Shown here one piece after another: positions 42,452 to 54,900 of a stretch of DNA of 64,000 nt; positions within the stretch are counted from its first letter, which is position 1; the number at the start of each line of letters is the position of its first letter. Both the position numbers and the translations under genes were made by a program. The notes beneath the pieces were generated by a model. The model had not been told where the DNA came from and did not search any database. It was given only the letters and a program-made list of their open reading frames with translations. The DNA is from Powellomyces hirtus (Eukaryota; Chytridiomycota; Chytridiomycetes; Spizellomycetales; Powellomycetaceae), in contig JAHLKG010000014.1 of NCBI GenBank assembly GCA_025526995.1, forward strand, positions 682,001 through 746,000. The letters are read 5' to 3'.

Positions 42452-42997
42452 AGTTCTTTCATTCCTGACTTCCCTTTCTCTTTTCGACTTCCATCCCATT
42501 CAGTATCCCGACCATGACCGATCATTACTACCCACCATCCCGACTCTGAGCTTCGACAGCACGGCTCTGTATATGTAATGGTAATAAATATGAAAATGTT
42601 TTAACAATAAATTTTCTGAGTAGCCGTCTGTTTCTTAATCGATTTCATAGAATGATTGCTTGGCTTGTGACTGCCTTGGCGTGTTTTTTCCAAGGGCGTC
42701 TTAGTAGTGTTTGGCAGTTGTGGGGGTAGGGTCCTTGAGGGTAAGAAGAAAACGAGCATCAGACTGCTAAGTCAGATCACATGGGGTCCAGGAAAACGGG
42801 GTTACAATCTCAGAGGTAGAGGATGCTTGTACAAGGTAGTGTTGTACTGCACGGAGGACTGGTCGTAAACATCCATCTCTCTTGTAAAGGGATCACCAGA
42901 CCACACCTACCCCTATATCAATGGCAAGTCTCATAGTTTTCCATCCTCCTTCCAGGGTGGCGGTTGTTCCAGTGCAGACTGCTTTCCGTAAGATATC
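42452..42997. other. Left flank of the Harbinger element
   Basis: Continuation of the His/Asp-module repeat (42452-42570), then sequence without a recognisable gene up to the TSD ATC (42995-42997). The whole stretch is duplicated in inverted orientation at about 51113-51658. Confidence 0.5.
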
Positions 42998-43130
42998 AGA
43001 GAGTTTGTGCAAACCGTTCAACGAGCTCAGAGAACGATTCGTGGTTGCGACATATGAGATGGTTCCAACACTGAGCTCATACTAGAAAGTGTTTGTGCCC
43101 ACCGTTCTACCAGTCACCATAGCAACAGAC

Positions 43131-43262
43131 CGTCGCTCTCGCTCTCTTCCATCTGACTTTGTGCAAGCGCTTCTGCTACACATTCAGACCGTCGCTCTCT
43201 CTCTCTTCCATCTGGCTTTGTGCAAGCGCTTCCGCTACACATTCAGAGTCTCAGTCTCTTGG
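43131..43262. repeat. Tandem 66-bp duplication in the Harbinger subterminal region
   Basis: The unit CAGACCGTCGCTCTC...TCTTCCATCTG(A/G)CTTTGTGCAAGCGCTTC occurs twice in tandem near the left end. Such subterminal repeats often bind the transposase complex; that role is inference. Confidence 0.6.
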
Positions 43263-43368
43263 TTTCAATGCGCATCCGCTGAGAAACTGAGCAATCTGCA
43301 TTCAGTCATTGCCATTGCAACTGCATCTTCACCACATCCTGCGCACTGTCCCATCACGCATTGCAGCC

Positions 43369-44198
43369 ATGGAATCTCCTGTCCCTGCACCCACACCCCC
43401 AAACAAAACCAAAGAGAAGCTAGCACATCTACGTCCAGCGCACGATGTAGTTTTACTGTGCGAGACCGTCAACATCCACCCAGACAGTCTACCACGCAAC
43501 AAACGCAACGCTGCCTGGACGACTATTGTTGCAAACACTAACCGCTGCTTCCCAGGACCGCCTGTGGTAGATGTGCGTAGAGCTCGTGACTGCATGACTC
43601 TGTTGCTCGCCAAGTTCCATGCTGAACAGATGGAGTCGATCCGGGCATCAGGAACTGTTGGTCTGAGAGTATCTGGGTAGATAGTTGAGGAAGCTTTAGG
43701 GTAGTTGACTGAGCAGAACAACGAAGTAACTTAATCCCGCTCTATTGGAGAAAAAGAGAAAAGTCCCACCGATATATTAAGTATGGAAGGAAAACTACTT
43801 ATATCGGAGTTGATCACGTGGGTTCACGTGATCGCGTAATACGCCTTGCGATGGCGCAGTTGTGACTCGATGACAGAGTCTGTACGTGCTAACAGGAACT
43901 GATGAGGAGTAGAAGAAGGAGGCAGATGAGCAGATAGGCAAACTGATTCAAGCCGCAGCTTTGAAATCTATGGGGATCTGGGACGACGACGTGGAAGCTG
44001 CCGAGCGATGCGCTGGATATGATCATTGAATCAAAGGCCGTGCGCAAAGAGGCACCGTGACGGGATCAAAAGCTGCAGTTAGAGGCTGATCGTTTGACAT
44101 TTGAAACTCAACGCTTTGAGGCGGAACTTGCAGAGTGTTGCAAAGATAGGAAAACTATGCAGAAGCTCTTAGATTTGCTTATACAAAAAGCGCTCTAA
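43369..44198 (+). pseudogene. Harbinger ORF1 (Myb/SANT-like), interrupted
   Basis: Starts MESPVPAPTPPNKTKEKLAH. A tri-helical region with spaced Trp (NKRNAAWTTIVANTN) resembles the Myb-like DNA-binding protein of PIF/Harbinger. The frame is cut after RASGT by a solo copia LTR (43656-43894). It resumes as EADEQIGKLIQAAALKS, with stops and frameshifts, and ends in a helical tail (LEADRLTFETQRFEAELAEC). Non-functional as it stands. Confidence 0.65.
43656..43894 (-). repeat. Solo copia LTR in Harbinger ORF1
   Basis: 239 bp, TGTTGG...CTAACA as read on the plus strand, with TSD GGAAC on both sides (43651-43655, 43895-43899). Its inverted twin is the 3' LTR of C2 (50216-50454), part of the inverted duplication. 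Confidence 0.92.
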
Positions 44199-44280
44199 TT
44201 ATCTGTATGTAGATAATCATGTAACATGGGAGGTTCTACATTAAAAACACTTGTGGTTACGCTTCCGTATAGGCACGTAT

Positions 44281-44520
44281 TGTTAGCGTGTACAGACTCT
44301 GTCATCGACTCACGACTGCACCATCGCAGGGCGTATCACGCGATCACGTGAACCCACGTGATCATCTCCAATATAAGTAGTTTTCCTTACATACTTAATA
44401 TATCGGTGGGACTTTTCTCTTTTTCTCTAATAGAGCGGGATTAAGTTACTTCGTTGTTTTGCTCAGTCAACTACCCTAAAAGCTTCCTCAACCATCTACC
44501 CAGATACTCTCAGACCAACA
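44281..44520 (+). repeat. Copia C2 5' LTR
   Basis: 240 bp. It shares variant positions (TTAGCGTGTAC, CCTTACATAC, AACCATC) with the C3 3' LTR at 57583-57822 rather than with the C2 3' LTR. Confidence 0.9.
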
Positions 44521-44524
44521 GGTT

Positions 44525-47500
44525 ATGAGCCCTGAAATGGTAGGCAACGAAACGAGCCCCCAGTACACTCGTAGTATGTTAAGACGCCTAACGGGTCGAC
44601 AGACCCCAGGGTCCAATATGCTACAACGAGCCGTAGAACGTGCTGCAAAGAAAAGCGCACGAGTGCCTGGTGAATGGACATCACCAAGCAATGGAGGGAA
44701 CTCTGCCGGTAAAGATACACTGGCAGAGCCAACGCCTTTAAGTGTTGACGCCAACGAGGGCGATGACGCATTGGAAGGGCGTACCCGAAACATCGACCGA
44801 CGCAATGGCAAGGTCGATACCCGTCCCCTATCAAGCAGTACGGATGATCACCGAACGATCAATTACAGTACTCCAGCGGCATTCCCAAGTGGGGAATCAG
44901 AGAACACCGTGCATGTCCGCCCGCGTGAGGCGGACGTGGATAGGATAGATCGGCTTGAGAATTCTCTAGCCCAACTAACGGAAATGCTCCAAATGAAATG
45001 GCACATGGATCAGGATGTGAATATCCCAGTCAACCCTCAGGTACATACGGCGCAACGGCGCGTACGCACACCATCACCCACTCGCAACGACGAGTTTGCT
45101 GCACCGTGGACAGAGTACAATCAGGAGATTGGAGCTCAACAGGAATACCAACGTTCTCCATTCGAACGCCACCCTACATCACCGACATCGAGCATACACA
45201 GCGTGACGACCAAAATCGTTGACAGTCGAGGTGCGAAGGCTTTCGTGGATGGAACGCTGAAAGATATTGGATCTTACAACGGGGAAGCCAATATGGTCAA
45301 ACTTCAAACGTTCATCGACAAGATTGAGACAGTTGTGAAGTACGAAATGGTTCCGCCCGAGTTTCTCGTGGATTTTGTGGCTACGAAACTCACAGGATGG
45401 GCATACACTTGGTGGCAGTCGCTCTCACCAAGTAAAAGGAACGAATTTACGACGTGGCATGACTTTGAAGACGTTGATTCAGGAAGAACCCAGACCGGTC
45501 TTAGGTCCGCCCTTCTGGCGCGGTTCGCGCCACGAAACCACACTAGGGATTCGCTGCAGAAATTACGGGAATTGCGTCCCAAAGGCCGCATGGATGAGTA
45601 CATCACTCAGTTCAACATGCTGGCATTTTCTCTGCCAAAGACACCGGATTACGTCCTTCAGGATTACTTCATCAACTCGCTAACACCAGACCTTGCGGCC
45701 TTGGTTCAGGCTAATGAAGAAAACATAACTGATTTGAGCAGTTTACAGGCCGCTGCATCCAGGATCGCTGCCAACATGGCTAAGAAACCTAGCGGGACCT
45801 CAACGGATACGCGACCAGGTGCCGCACACACTGACGCCTCTAAGAAACAAAAGGGTGGCAAGACCCACGGGGAGAAGTCAACGAACGGCAAGAAGGACAA
45901 GGAATCCACTCCATCAAACAAAGGCCAACAACACAAGTCGGGTTGTTGGGCCTGTGGAGACCCTAAACACCAGACACAGGAGTGCGAAGTGTTAAAGAAG
46001 TTCAAATCCGAGATGGAGAAGAACAAGACGAAGCAGTCGTCTGATGGTGCCGTTAGCACAAATGCTGTGGAAGCATTACACGTCTGGGTCCGCCAAGAAC
46101 AACCGTATGGAGCCCTCATTGACTCTGGCGCTACGGACCACATGACACCTCACAAAGCGACCTTGGATCACTCAACCGTGTACAGTGATGTCAGAGCTGT
46201 TATGCTTGCTGACAAAACATCACTACCCTCTACAGTTCGAGGTACGGTACGAGTAGAAGTTAACGACTATCCGAATCCGCTCGAGTTGGGCGGAGTCCTG
46301 CATGTGCCAGGATTACGACGAGATCTCGTATCGGTAGCGAAATGCAACAATCAAGGCGTTGACGTGCTCTTCAAGTCGAATGGAGACGTCATTTTCACGC
46401 GAGACGGCAAAGATATCGCCAAAGGCGTACGCCGCAACAATGCGTATTACCTGCAAGGTACGCTGCTGTCTGAAAGTCTGTGGACAGATTCAGAAGCATG
46501 CACTGTCGAAGTCTCTCCTACACTTGCTCATGCTCGTCTTGGACACGTTGGCAAACACGTCCTGGAGAAGATGGCATCGGTTACGGACGGTTGGTCCGTA
46601 GTGGGGGATCTAAGCGACTTCAAAGATTGTGAAGCCTGCGTGTTAGGAAAAGCCGCTTGTCTTCCATTCTCCCTTGGTAACGTTGAAACCAGGGAGATCT
46701 GTGAGCTGATTCATTCAGACCTACAAGGACCATTTCGCATCCCTGGTTACGAAGGATCACGCTATTCGCTGGAGTTCATTGAACACACATCCAGATACGT
46801 GACTGTTTTCCCTATTCCTTCAAAGGACTCAGCAGTCATACTCGACAAGTTTCTCATTTACAAGGCTTGGATTGAGAAACAGACTGACCGACACATCAAG
46901 ATTCTACGCACGGATCGAGGCACCAAATACTTTGGCGAGGTTCTAGAGTACCTATTGGAAAATGGTATCACTCATCAAAAGTCCGCGGCCTATTCGAGTC
47001 AGCAAAACGGGATTGCTGAACGATGGCATCGCACGGCGCTGGACAGGGTCCGCGCCACCTTCTCGGATACGAAACTACCCCAAAGATTCTGGCCTGCTCT
47101 ACTGATAGCGGCTGGATACATCTATTCCCTTACGTACAACCGCATCAACAAGAAGACGCCGCATGAAATACTGTTTGGCCGGCGTCCTGATGTCGCCCAT
47201 CTTCGGCGTATCGGTTGCGTGGCGTATTCCGTTCTAACGAGCAAAGGACGCGATAAAATGGGGAATCGAGCAAAGAAGGCTTACTTGGTAGGCTATGCTC
47301 AACCCTCAGGTACCAAGGGGTATCTGGTTTGGGATCCTGTTACTGACAAGGTCGAAGTGTCACGAGACGTGATCTTCAAAGAAGACTTGGGACTCGAACC
47401 CAAATATCAGCAGGATCCAGCACATCTTGACCTTCTAGATGAGGAGAGTCAGGAGGATGACGTCAAATACACCGTGGAGGCGATTATCGACAAGCGCCGC

Positions 47501-50047
47501 AGTAAGGTGCACACGAAAGAGTACTTGGTTAAGTGGGAGGGATATCAAGAATCTACCTGGGAGTCCCGACTTTCACTACTCGATACTACAGCATTGGATG
47601 ACTGGGAGAATCGAGTAGCCGCGTACGATGTCGGCACACGACAAAATGACCCCATCGCTGCATACGCCGCCCGCGCGCGGACTCAAGCAACGATCAACGA
47701 AGACGCCATGACATGGAAGCAAGCGATGAAAACACCCCAGAAGGAGGAATTTCTCAAAGCTGCACGCATTGAGTACCAATCCCTGGTCGACAACGGTACA
47801 TGGGAGCTCACCAAGCGTCCACGCAACAAGCGCGTGATTGGAACAACATGGGTCTTTCGAACGAAGGTCAATCCCAATGGCACCTTTAACAAGTTCAAAG
47901 CCAGAGCAGTGGCTCAAGGCTTCTCTCAACAACCCGGTCACGACTTTGGTGATACATACTCACCGACGCTACCATTCACAGCGCTACGCCTCTTCTTGGC
48001 GTATTGTGTCCAGCACGGGCTGGACATCCACAGTATGGACGCTGTCACCGCCTTCCTGAACAGAGATATTGATAAGGATATCTATATCGAGCAGTTTGAG
48101 GGATTCGAAGATCCGGATCACCCCAAAGGCGATTGGGTCCTGAAGCTACCGAAAGCTCTCTACGGCCTGAAGCAATCACCTCTTCTTTGGTATGAGACCT
48201 TGAAGACTGCACTGTTAAAGCTCGGCTATGAAGCGGTTTCTGTATGCCCGTGTATCTTTTTCAAGTACGCGACAGAGGACCGTACACCTCCGTCGAACAA
48301 CAATTTGGTCCTTATTCTCGTCTTCGTCGACGACCTGCTGATTGCAGCGAAGGATCCGGAGATTCTGGCGAACAGCAAAACGGAGCTACACTCCAAGTTC
48401 AAGTTTACGGAACAAGGTCGCGTCACTAGTCACCTTGGTCTCGTCTACAAATATGACTTCGATTCTCCTGTTCGTACCCTCGAAATCTCAAATGTCAAGT
48501 ACATCGACGACGCTCTCGAACAATTCGGCATGAGCGATTGCCATCCTGTCTCCACTCCGTACGCCGTGTCAGTGCGTAACCAACAACCGGAGGATTCGAC
48601 ACCATTCACGAATTTAAAAACGTATCAGGAAGCAGTGGGGGTCCTCACTTGGGCCTCCATCACATGGCGATGGGATATGGCCACTGCAGTTGGTCACGTT
48701 GCGCGCTGCGTCGCCGCACCTACCAACTCCGACTGGAACAATGTTAAGCGCATTTTCCGCTATTTGAAGGGTACCCTCGATTATGCCCTCAAGTTTACAT
48801 CCGAACGAAATGATCCGCGTGGCTTACGCGTATTCACGGATGCGGATTATGCAGGAGAACTCACCGACCGGACGTCCACTACAGGCATTTTGGCCCTTTA
48901 CAATGGGTTTCCTGTTCTGTGGAAAAGCAGCAAGCAGAAGTGCACCGCCCAAAGTACGACCGAAGCGGAGTATATAGCTGCCAGTACTGGCCACAACGAA
49001 GCCAAATGGCTACGCCAACTCTTGGCGGAAGTTTTGGGACCTCAACCGGATTACAAATCTCGACCGGTCCCTCTCCATGTCGATAATCAGAGCGCCGGGG
49101 CCTTGATTCAGTCTAAGGCTATCAACCAACGCACCAAACACATCGACGTTCGGTACCACGCTATACGCAATTCGTTCGCGAAGCAAATTATCGAAATCAT
49201 CGACACCAATACGGACGATCAACTGGCGGACATCTTTACGAAGCCTTTTCCCACTGTGAAACATAAGGACACTGTCCTGAGGATTACGAACGGGACTCCT
49301 ATATTTGATGAACGCATACGCAATGAGGGCGCGCCTACGGAAGCACACCAAGCTCAAGTGTTACTTGCTGAATGTCAGGAGAATTACTCACAACACTGGC
49401 TTACCTCGGCATCTACACCACAATTGCGGAACCCGAAGCAATGCCCCCCAAGGAAGATGGGCCTGCCCCTCCTCCATCATCCTCATCGCTTGAGGGTGAG
49501 CATCGGCTTGGAGAACCCGATGGTCCCTCCAACTCCTCGGCTGCCCCCTCCTCCTCCTCTTCCTCATCATTATATGGAGCCTCCCGCTCCAGGATGTCCC
49601 ACATCCTCTTCACCTCTGCTGCAGACTTCTTGTCCGCAGTCTTCTTCTTCGCCTGGGCTGTACCCTTGCCCTTCCCAACCGCCAGCTTCCGGCTCCGCCG
49701 GTCCTCTAGTATGGACCTCAGTCCATCAAGGGTCCCGGTCGCCCGTGCGCGACCAAGAGGCGTACCAGACCTCGCCCGGTCCTTTACCCGGTCTTTTGCC
49801 TGCTCGATGTGACGTTCAAGGACCCCTTGACGGTCCTTGCGGTGGAACTGTCGGGCATGCGCTGCCGACATCGTTCGAATCTCTGCTCGGGACAACCCCG
49901 CAGCGGGTGCGCCTCCCTGTGGCGCAGAGGGCACCACTGACGACGGCACAGCAGGAGCTGTGGTCGTCGCAGGAGCAGTTACCGGCGGTCCCGTCTTTCT
50001 CGCCGTCTGCTTCGCTTTGCCCGAACCTGACAACTACACCGGCACAT
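44525..50047 (+). CDS. gag-pol: Copia C2 Gag-Pol polyprotein with internal chromodomain
   Basis: About 1840 codons from ATG 44525 (MSPEMVGNETSPQYTRS). CCHC knuckle about residue 475; protease DSGA about 532; integrase HHCC about 668-720; integrase catalytic Asp about 728 (IHSDLQGP), Asp about 793 (LRTDRGT) and Glu about 829 (GIAERWH); chromodomain about 980-1035 (EAIIDKRRSKVHTKEYLVKW, YQESTWESR); reverse transcriptase about 1100-1300 with VFVDDLLI at about 1267; RNase H about 1430-1575, ending LADIFTKPF. No stop or frameshift. The Pro/Ser-rich tail beyond about 1600 overlaps the antisense gene and ends at a different place in C1, so it is probably not selected as protein. Confidence 0.93.
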
Positions 50048-50100
50048 AGTTAGAGCTTACGCCTCATTTGCGCGGATCTCATAGACGTACCCTAGCCATT
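49413..50100 (-). CDS. Antisense spliced gene of copia element C2
   Basis: Minus-strand counterpart of the C1 antisense gene. Exon 1 is ATGGCTAGG (about 50100-50092). The intron has donor GTACGT, CTCTAAC and acceptor GTGTAG. Exon 2 runs 50033-49413, 207 codons including the stop. It differs from the C1 protein at about 11 positions (for example QTVRK to QTARK, PVGG to PQGG). Frame and splice sites are preserved although the sense frame ends elsewhere. Confidence 0.7.
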
Positions 50101-50215
50101 CCTCGTATTCTTAAAAATGTAATAAATGGGGGTGTTTGGGGGCGTGCGCGGGGCTGTGTAGTAAAAGTAGATAGAGCAACTCTCTCACTGCCAGACTGAC
50201 AGGTCTGAGTGGGGG

Positions 50216-50454
50216 TGTTAGCACGTACAGACTCTGTCATTGAGTCACAACTGCGCCATCGCAAGGCGTATTACGCGATCACGTGAACCCACGTGATCAA
50301 CTCCGATATAAGTAGTTTTCCTTCCATACTTAATATATCGGTGGGACTTTTCTCTTTTTCTCCAATAGAGCGGGATTAAGTTACTTCGTTGTTCTGCTCA
50401 GTCAACTACCCTAAAGCTTCCTCAACTATCTACCCAGATACTCTCAGACCAACA
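50216..50454 (+). repeat. Copia C2 3' LTR / start of inverted arm
   Basis: 239 bp, the reverse complement of the solo LTR 43656-43894, and followed by the reverse complement of that LTR's flank (GTTCC, then Harbinger ORF1). Confidence 0.9.
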
Positions 50455-51658
50455 GTTCCTGATGCCCGGATCGACTCCATCTGTTCAGCATGGAACTTGG
50501 CGAGCAACAGAGTCATGCAGTCACGAGCTCTACGCACATCTACCACAGGCGGTCCTGGGAAGCAGCGGTTAGTGTTTGCAACAATGGTCGTCCAGGCAGC
50601 GTTGCGTTTGTTGCGTGGTAGACTGTCTGGGTGGATGTTGACGGTCTCGCACAGTAAAACTACATCGTGCGCTGGACGTAGATGTGCTAGCTTCTCTTTG
50701 GTTTTGTTTGGGGGTGTGGGTGCAGGGACAGGAGATTCCATGGCTGCAATGCGTGATGGGACAGTGCGCAGGATGTGGTGAAGATGCAGTTGCAATGGCA
50801 ATGACTGAATGCAGATTGCTCAGTTTCTCAGCGGATGCGCATTGAAACCAAGAGACTGAGACTCTGAATGTGTAGCGGAAGCGCTTGCACAAAGCCAGAT
50901 GGAAGAGAGAGAGAGCGACGGTCTGAATGTGTAGCAGAAGCGCTTGCACAAAGTCAGATGGAAGAGAGCGAGAGCGACGGTCTGTTGCTATGGTGACTGG
51001 TAGAACGGTGGGCACAAACACTTTCTAGTATGAGCTCAGTGTTGGAACCATCTCATATGTCGCCACCACGAATCGTTCTCTGAGCTCGTTGAACGGTTTG
51101 CACAAACTCTCTGATATCTTACGGAAAGCAGTCTGCACTGGAACAACCGCCACCCTGGAAGGAGGACGGAAAACTATGAGACTTGCCATTGATATAGGGG
51201 TAGGTGTGGTCTGGTGATCCCTTTACAAGAGAGATGGATGTTTACGACCAGTCCTCCGTGCAGTACAACACTACCTTGTACAAGCATCCTCTACCTCTGA
51301 GATTGTAACCCCGTTTTCCTGGACCCCATGTGATCTGACTTAGCAGTCTGATGCTCGTTTTCTTCTTACCCTCAAGGACCCTACCCCCACAACTGCCAAA
51401 CACTACTAAGACGCCCTTGGAAAAAACACGCCAAGGCAGTCACAAGCCAAGCAATCATTCTATGAAATCGATTAAGAAACAGACGGCTACTCAGAAAATT
51501 TATTGTTAAAACATTTTCATATTTATTACCATTACATATACAGAGCCGTGCTGTCGAAGCTCAGAGTCGGGATGGTGGGTAGTAATGATCGGTCATGGTC
51601 GGGATACTGAATGGGATGGAAGTCGAAAAGAGAAAGGGAAGTCAGGAATGAAAGAACT
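50455..51658. repeat. Inverted copy of 42452-43655 (Harbinger left end plus flank)
   Basis: 1204 bp, exactly the length of 42452-43655, and its reverse complement with only three or four visible differences. It contains a second copy of the Harbinger left TIR and ORF1 N-terminal part (minus strand, about 50461-50742), bounded by copia LTRs as in the original. Confidence 0.92.
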
Positions 51659-51956
51659 TGTTAGCACGTACAGACTCTGTCATCGAGTCACAACGGCGCC
51701 ATCGCAGGGCGTATCATGCGATCACGTGAACCCACGTGATCAACTCCAATATAAGTAGTTTTCCTTCCATACTTAATATATCGGTGGGGGGACTTTTCTC
51801 TTTTTCTCCAACAAGAGCGGGATTAAGTTACTTCGTTGTTCTGCTCAGTCAACTACCCTGAAAGCTTCCTCAACTATCTACCCAGATACTCTCAGACCAA
51901 CAGGTTGTGAGCCCTGAAATGGTAGGCAACGAAACGAGCCCCGGTACACTCGTAGT

Positions 51957-54900
51957 ATGTTAAGACGCCTAACGGGTCGACAGACCCCAGGGTCCAATAT
52001 GCTACAACGAGCCGTAGAACGTGCTGCAAAGAAAAGCGCACGAGTGCCTGGTGAATGGACATCACCAAGCAATGGAGGGAACTCTGCCGGTAAAGATACA
52101 CTGGCAGAGCCAACGCCTTTAAGTGTTGACGCCAACGAGGGCGATGACGCATTGGAAGGGCGTACCGGAAACATCGACCGACGCAATGGCAAGGTCGATA
52201 CCCGTCCCCTATCAAGCAGTACGGATGATCACCGAACGATCAATTACAGTACTCCAGCGGCATTCCCAAGTGGGGAATCAGAGAACACCGTGCATGTCCG
52301 CCCGCGTGAGGCGGACGTGGATAGGATAGATCGGCTTGAGAATTCTCTAGCCCAACTAACGGAAATGCTCCAAATGAAATGGCGCATGGATCAGGATATG
52401 AACATCCCGGTCAACCCTCAGGTACGTACGGCGCAACGGCGCGTACGCACACCATCACCCACTCGCAACGACGGGTTCGCTGCACCGTGGACAGAGTACA
52501 ATCAGGAGATTGGAGCTCAACAGGAATACCAACGTTCTCCATTCGAACGCCGCCCTACATCACCGACATCGAGCATACACAGCGTGACGACCAAAATCGT
52601 TGACAGTCGAGGTGCGAAGGCTTTCGTGGATGGAACGCTGAAAGATATTGGATCTTACAACGGGGAAGCCAATATGGTCAAACTTCAAACGTTCATTGAC
52701 AAGATTGAGACAGTTGTGAAGTACGAAATGGTTCCGCCCGAGTTTCTCGTGGATTTTGTGGCTACGAAACTCACAGGATGGGCATACACTTGGTGGCAGT
52801 CGCTCTCACCAAGTAAAAGGAACGAAATTACGACGTGGCATGACTTTGAAGACGTTGATTCAGGAAGAACCCAGACCGGTCTTAGGTCCGCCCTTCTGGC
52901 GCGGTTTGCGCCACGAAACCACACTAGGGATTCGCTGCAGAAATTACGGGAATTGCGTCCCAAAGGCCGCATGGATGAGTACATCACTCAGTTCAACATG
53001 CTGGCATTTTCTCTGCCAAAGACACCGGATTACGTCCTTCAGGATTACTTCATCAACTCGCTAACACCAGACCTTGCAGCCTTGGTTCAGGCTAATGAAG
53101 AAAACATAACTGATTTGAGCAGTTTACAGGCCGCTGCATCCAGGATCACTGCCAACATGGCTAAGAAACCTAGCGGGACCTCAACGGATACGCGACCAGG
53201 TGCCGCACACACTGACGCCTCTAAGAAACAAAAGGGTGGCAAGACCCATGGGGAGAAGTCAACGAACGGCAAGAAGGACAAGGAATCCACTCCATCAAAC
53301 AAAGGCCAACAACACAAGTCGGGTTGTTGGGCCTGTGGAGACCCTAAACACCAGACACAGGAGTGCGAAGTGTTAAAGAAGTTCAAATCCGAGATGGAGA
53401 AGAACAAGACGAAGCAGTCGTCTGATGGTGCCGTTAGCACAAATGCTGTGGAAGCATTACACATCTGGGTCCGCCAAGAACAACCGTATGGAGCCCTCAT
53501 TGACTCTGGCGCTACGGACCACATGACACCTCACAAAGCGACCTTGGATCACTCAACCGTGTACAGTGATGTCAGAGCTGTTATGCTTGCTGACAAAACA
53601 TCACTACCCTCTACAGTTCGAGGTACGGTACGAGTAGAAGTTAACGACTATCCGAATCTGCTTGAGTTGGGCGGAGTCCTGCATGTGCCAGGATTACGAC
53701 AAGATCTCGTATCGGTAGCAAAATGCAACGATCAAGGCGTTGACGTGCTCTTCAAGTCGAATGGAGACGTCATTTTCACACGAGACAGCAAAGATATCGC
53801 CAAAGGCGTACGCCGCAACAACGCGTATTACCTGCAAGGTACGCTGCTGTCTGAAAGTCTGTGGTCAGATTCAGAAGCATGCACTGTTGAAGTCTCTCCT
53901 ACACTCGCTCATGCTCGTCTTGGACACGTTGGCAAAGACGTCCTGGAGAAGATGGCATTGGTTACGGACAATTGGTCCGTAGTGGGAGATCTAAGTGACT
54001 TCGAAGATTGTGAAGCCTGCGTGCTAGAAAAATCCGCTCGTCTTCCATTCTCCCTTGGTAATGTTGAAGCCAGGGAGATCTGTGAGCTGATTCATTCAGA
54101 CCTACAGGGACCATTTTGTATCCCTTCACGCTATTCGCTGGAGTTCATTGAACACACATCCAGATACGTGACTGTTTTCCCTATTCCTTCAAAGGACTCA
54201 GCAGTCATACTCGAAAAGTTTCTCATCTACAAGGCTTGGATTGAGAAACAGACTTACCAACACATCAAGATTCTACGTACGGATCGAGGCACCGAATACT
54301 TTGGTGAGGTTCTAGAGTACCTATTGAAAAATGGTATCACTCATCAAAAGTCCGCGGCCTATTCGAGTCAGCAAAACTGGATTGCCGAACGATGGCATCG
54401 CACGATGCTGGACAGGGTCCGCGCCACCTTTGCGGATACAAAACTACCCCGAAGATTCTGGCCTGCTCTACTGGTAGCGGCTGGATACATCTATCCCTTA
54501 CGTACAACCGCATCAACAAGAAGACGCCGCATGAAATACTGTTTGCCGGCGTCGTGATGTCGCCCATCTTTGGCGTATCAGTTGCGTGGCGTATTCCGTT
54601 CTAACAAGCAAAGGACGCGATAAAATGGGGAATCGAGCGAAGAAGGCTTACTTGGTAGGCTATGCTCAACCCACAGGTACCAAGGGGTATCTGGTATGGG
54701 ATCCTGTCACTGACAAGGTCGAAGTGTCACGAGACGTGATCTTCAAAGAAGACTTGGGACTTGAACCCAAATATCAGCAGGATCCAGCACATCTTGACCT
54801 TCTAGATGAGGAGAGTCAGGAGGATGATGTCAAATATGCCGTGGAGGCGATCATTGACGAGCGCCGCAGTAAGGCGCACACAAAAGAGTACTTGGTTAGG

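Larger units (their letters stand above)
44281..50454 (+). mobile_element. Ty1/copia element C2, intact but with mismatched flanks
   Basis: 5' LTR 44281-44520 (240 bp), primer-binding site GGTTATGAGCCCTG at 44521-44534, intact gag-pol, antisense gene, polypurine tract AGTGGGGG and 3' LTR 50216-50454 (239 bp). The left flank is CGTAT but the right flank is GTTCC, so the two ends do not share a TSD. CGTAT reappears after the 3' LTR of C3, and GTTCC is the complement of the TSD of the solo LTR at 43656. C2 is therefore a recombinant rather than a simple insertion. Confidence 0.9.

Noticed and set aside
49440..50047. Pro/Ser-rich C-terminal tail of the copia polyprotein as a functional domain
   Set aside because: It lies opposite the antisense gene, ends at different points in C1 and C2, and is low-complexity. 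More likely a by-product of the antisense coding frame.
43656..50454. Treating the solo LTR 43656-43894 as the 5' LTR of C2
   Set aside because: It is in the opposite orientation and is flanked by its own TSD (GGAAC). The C2 5' LTR is 44281-44520.
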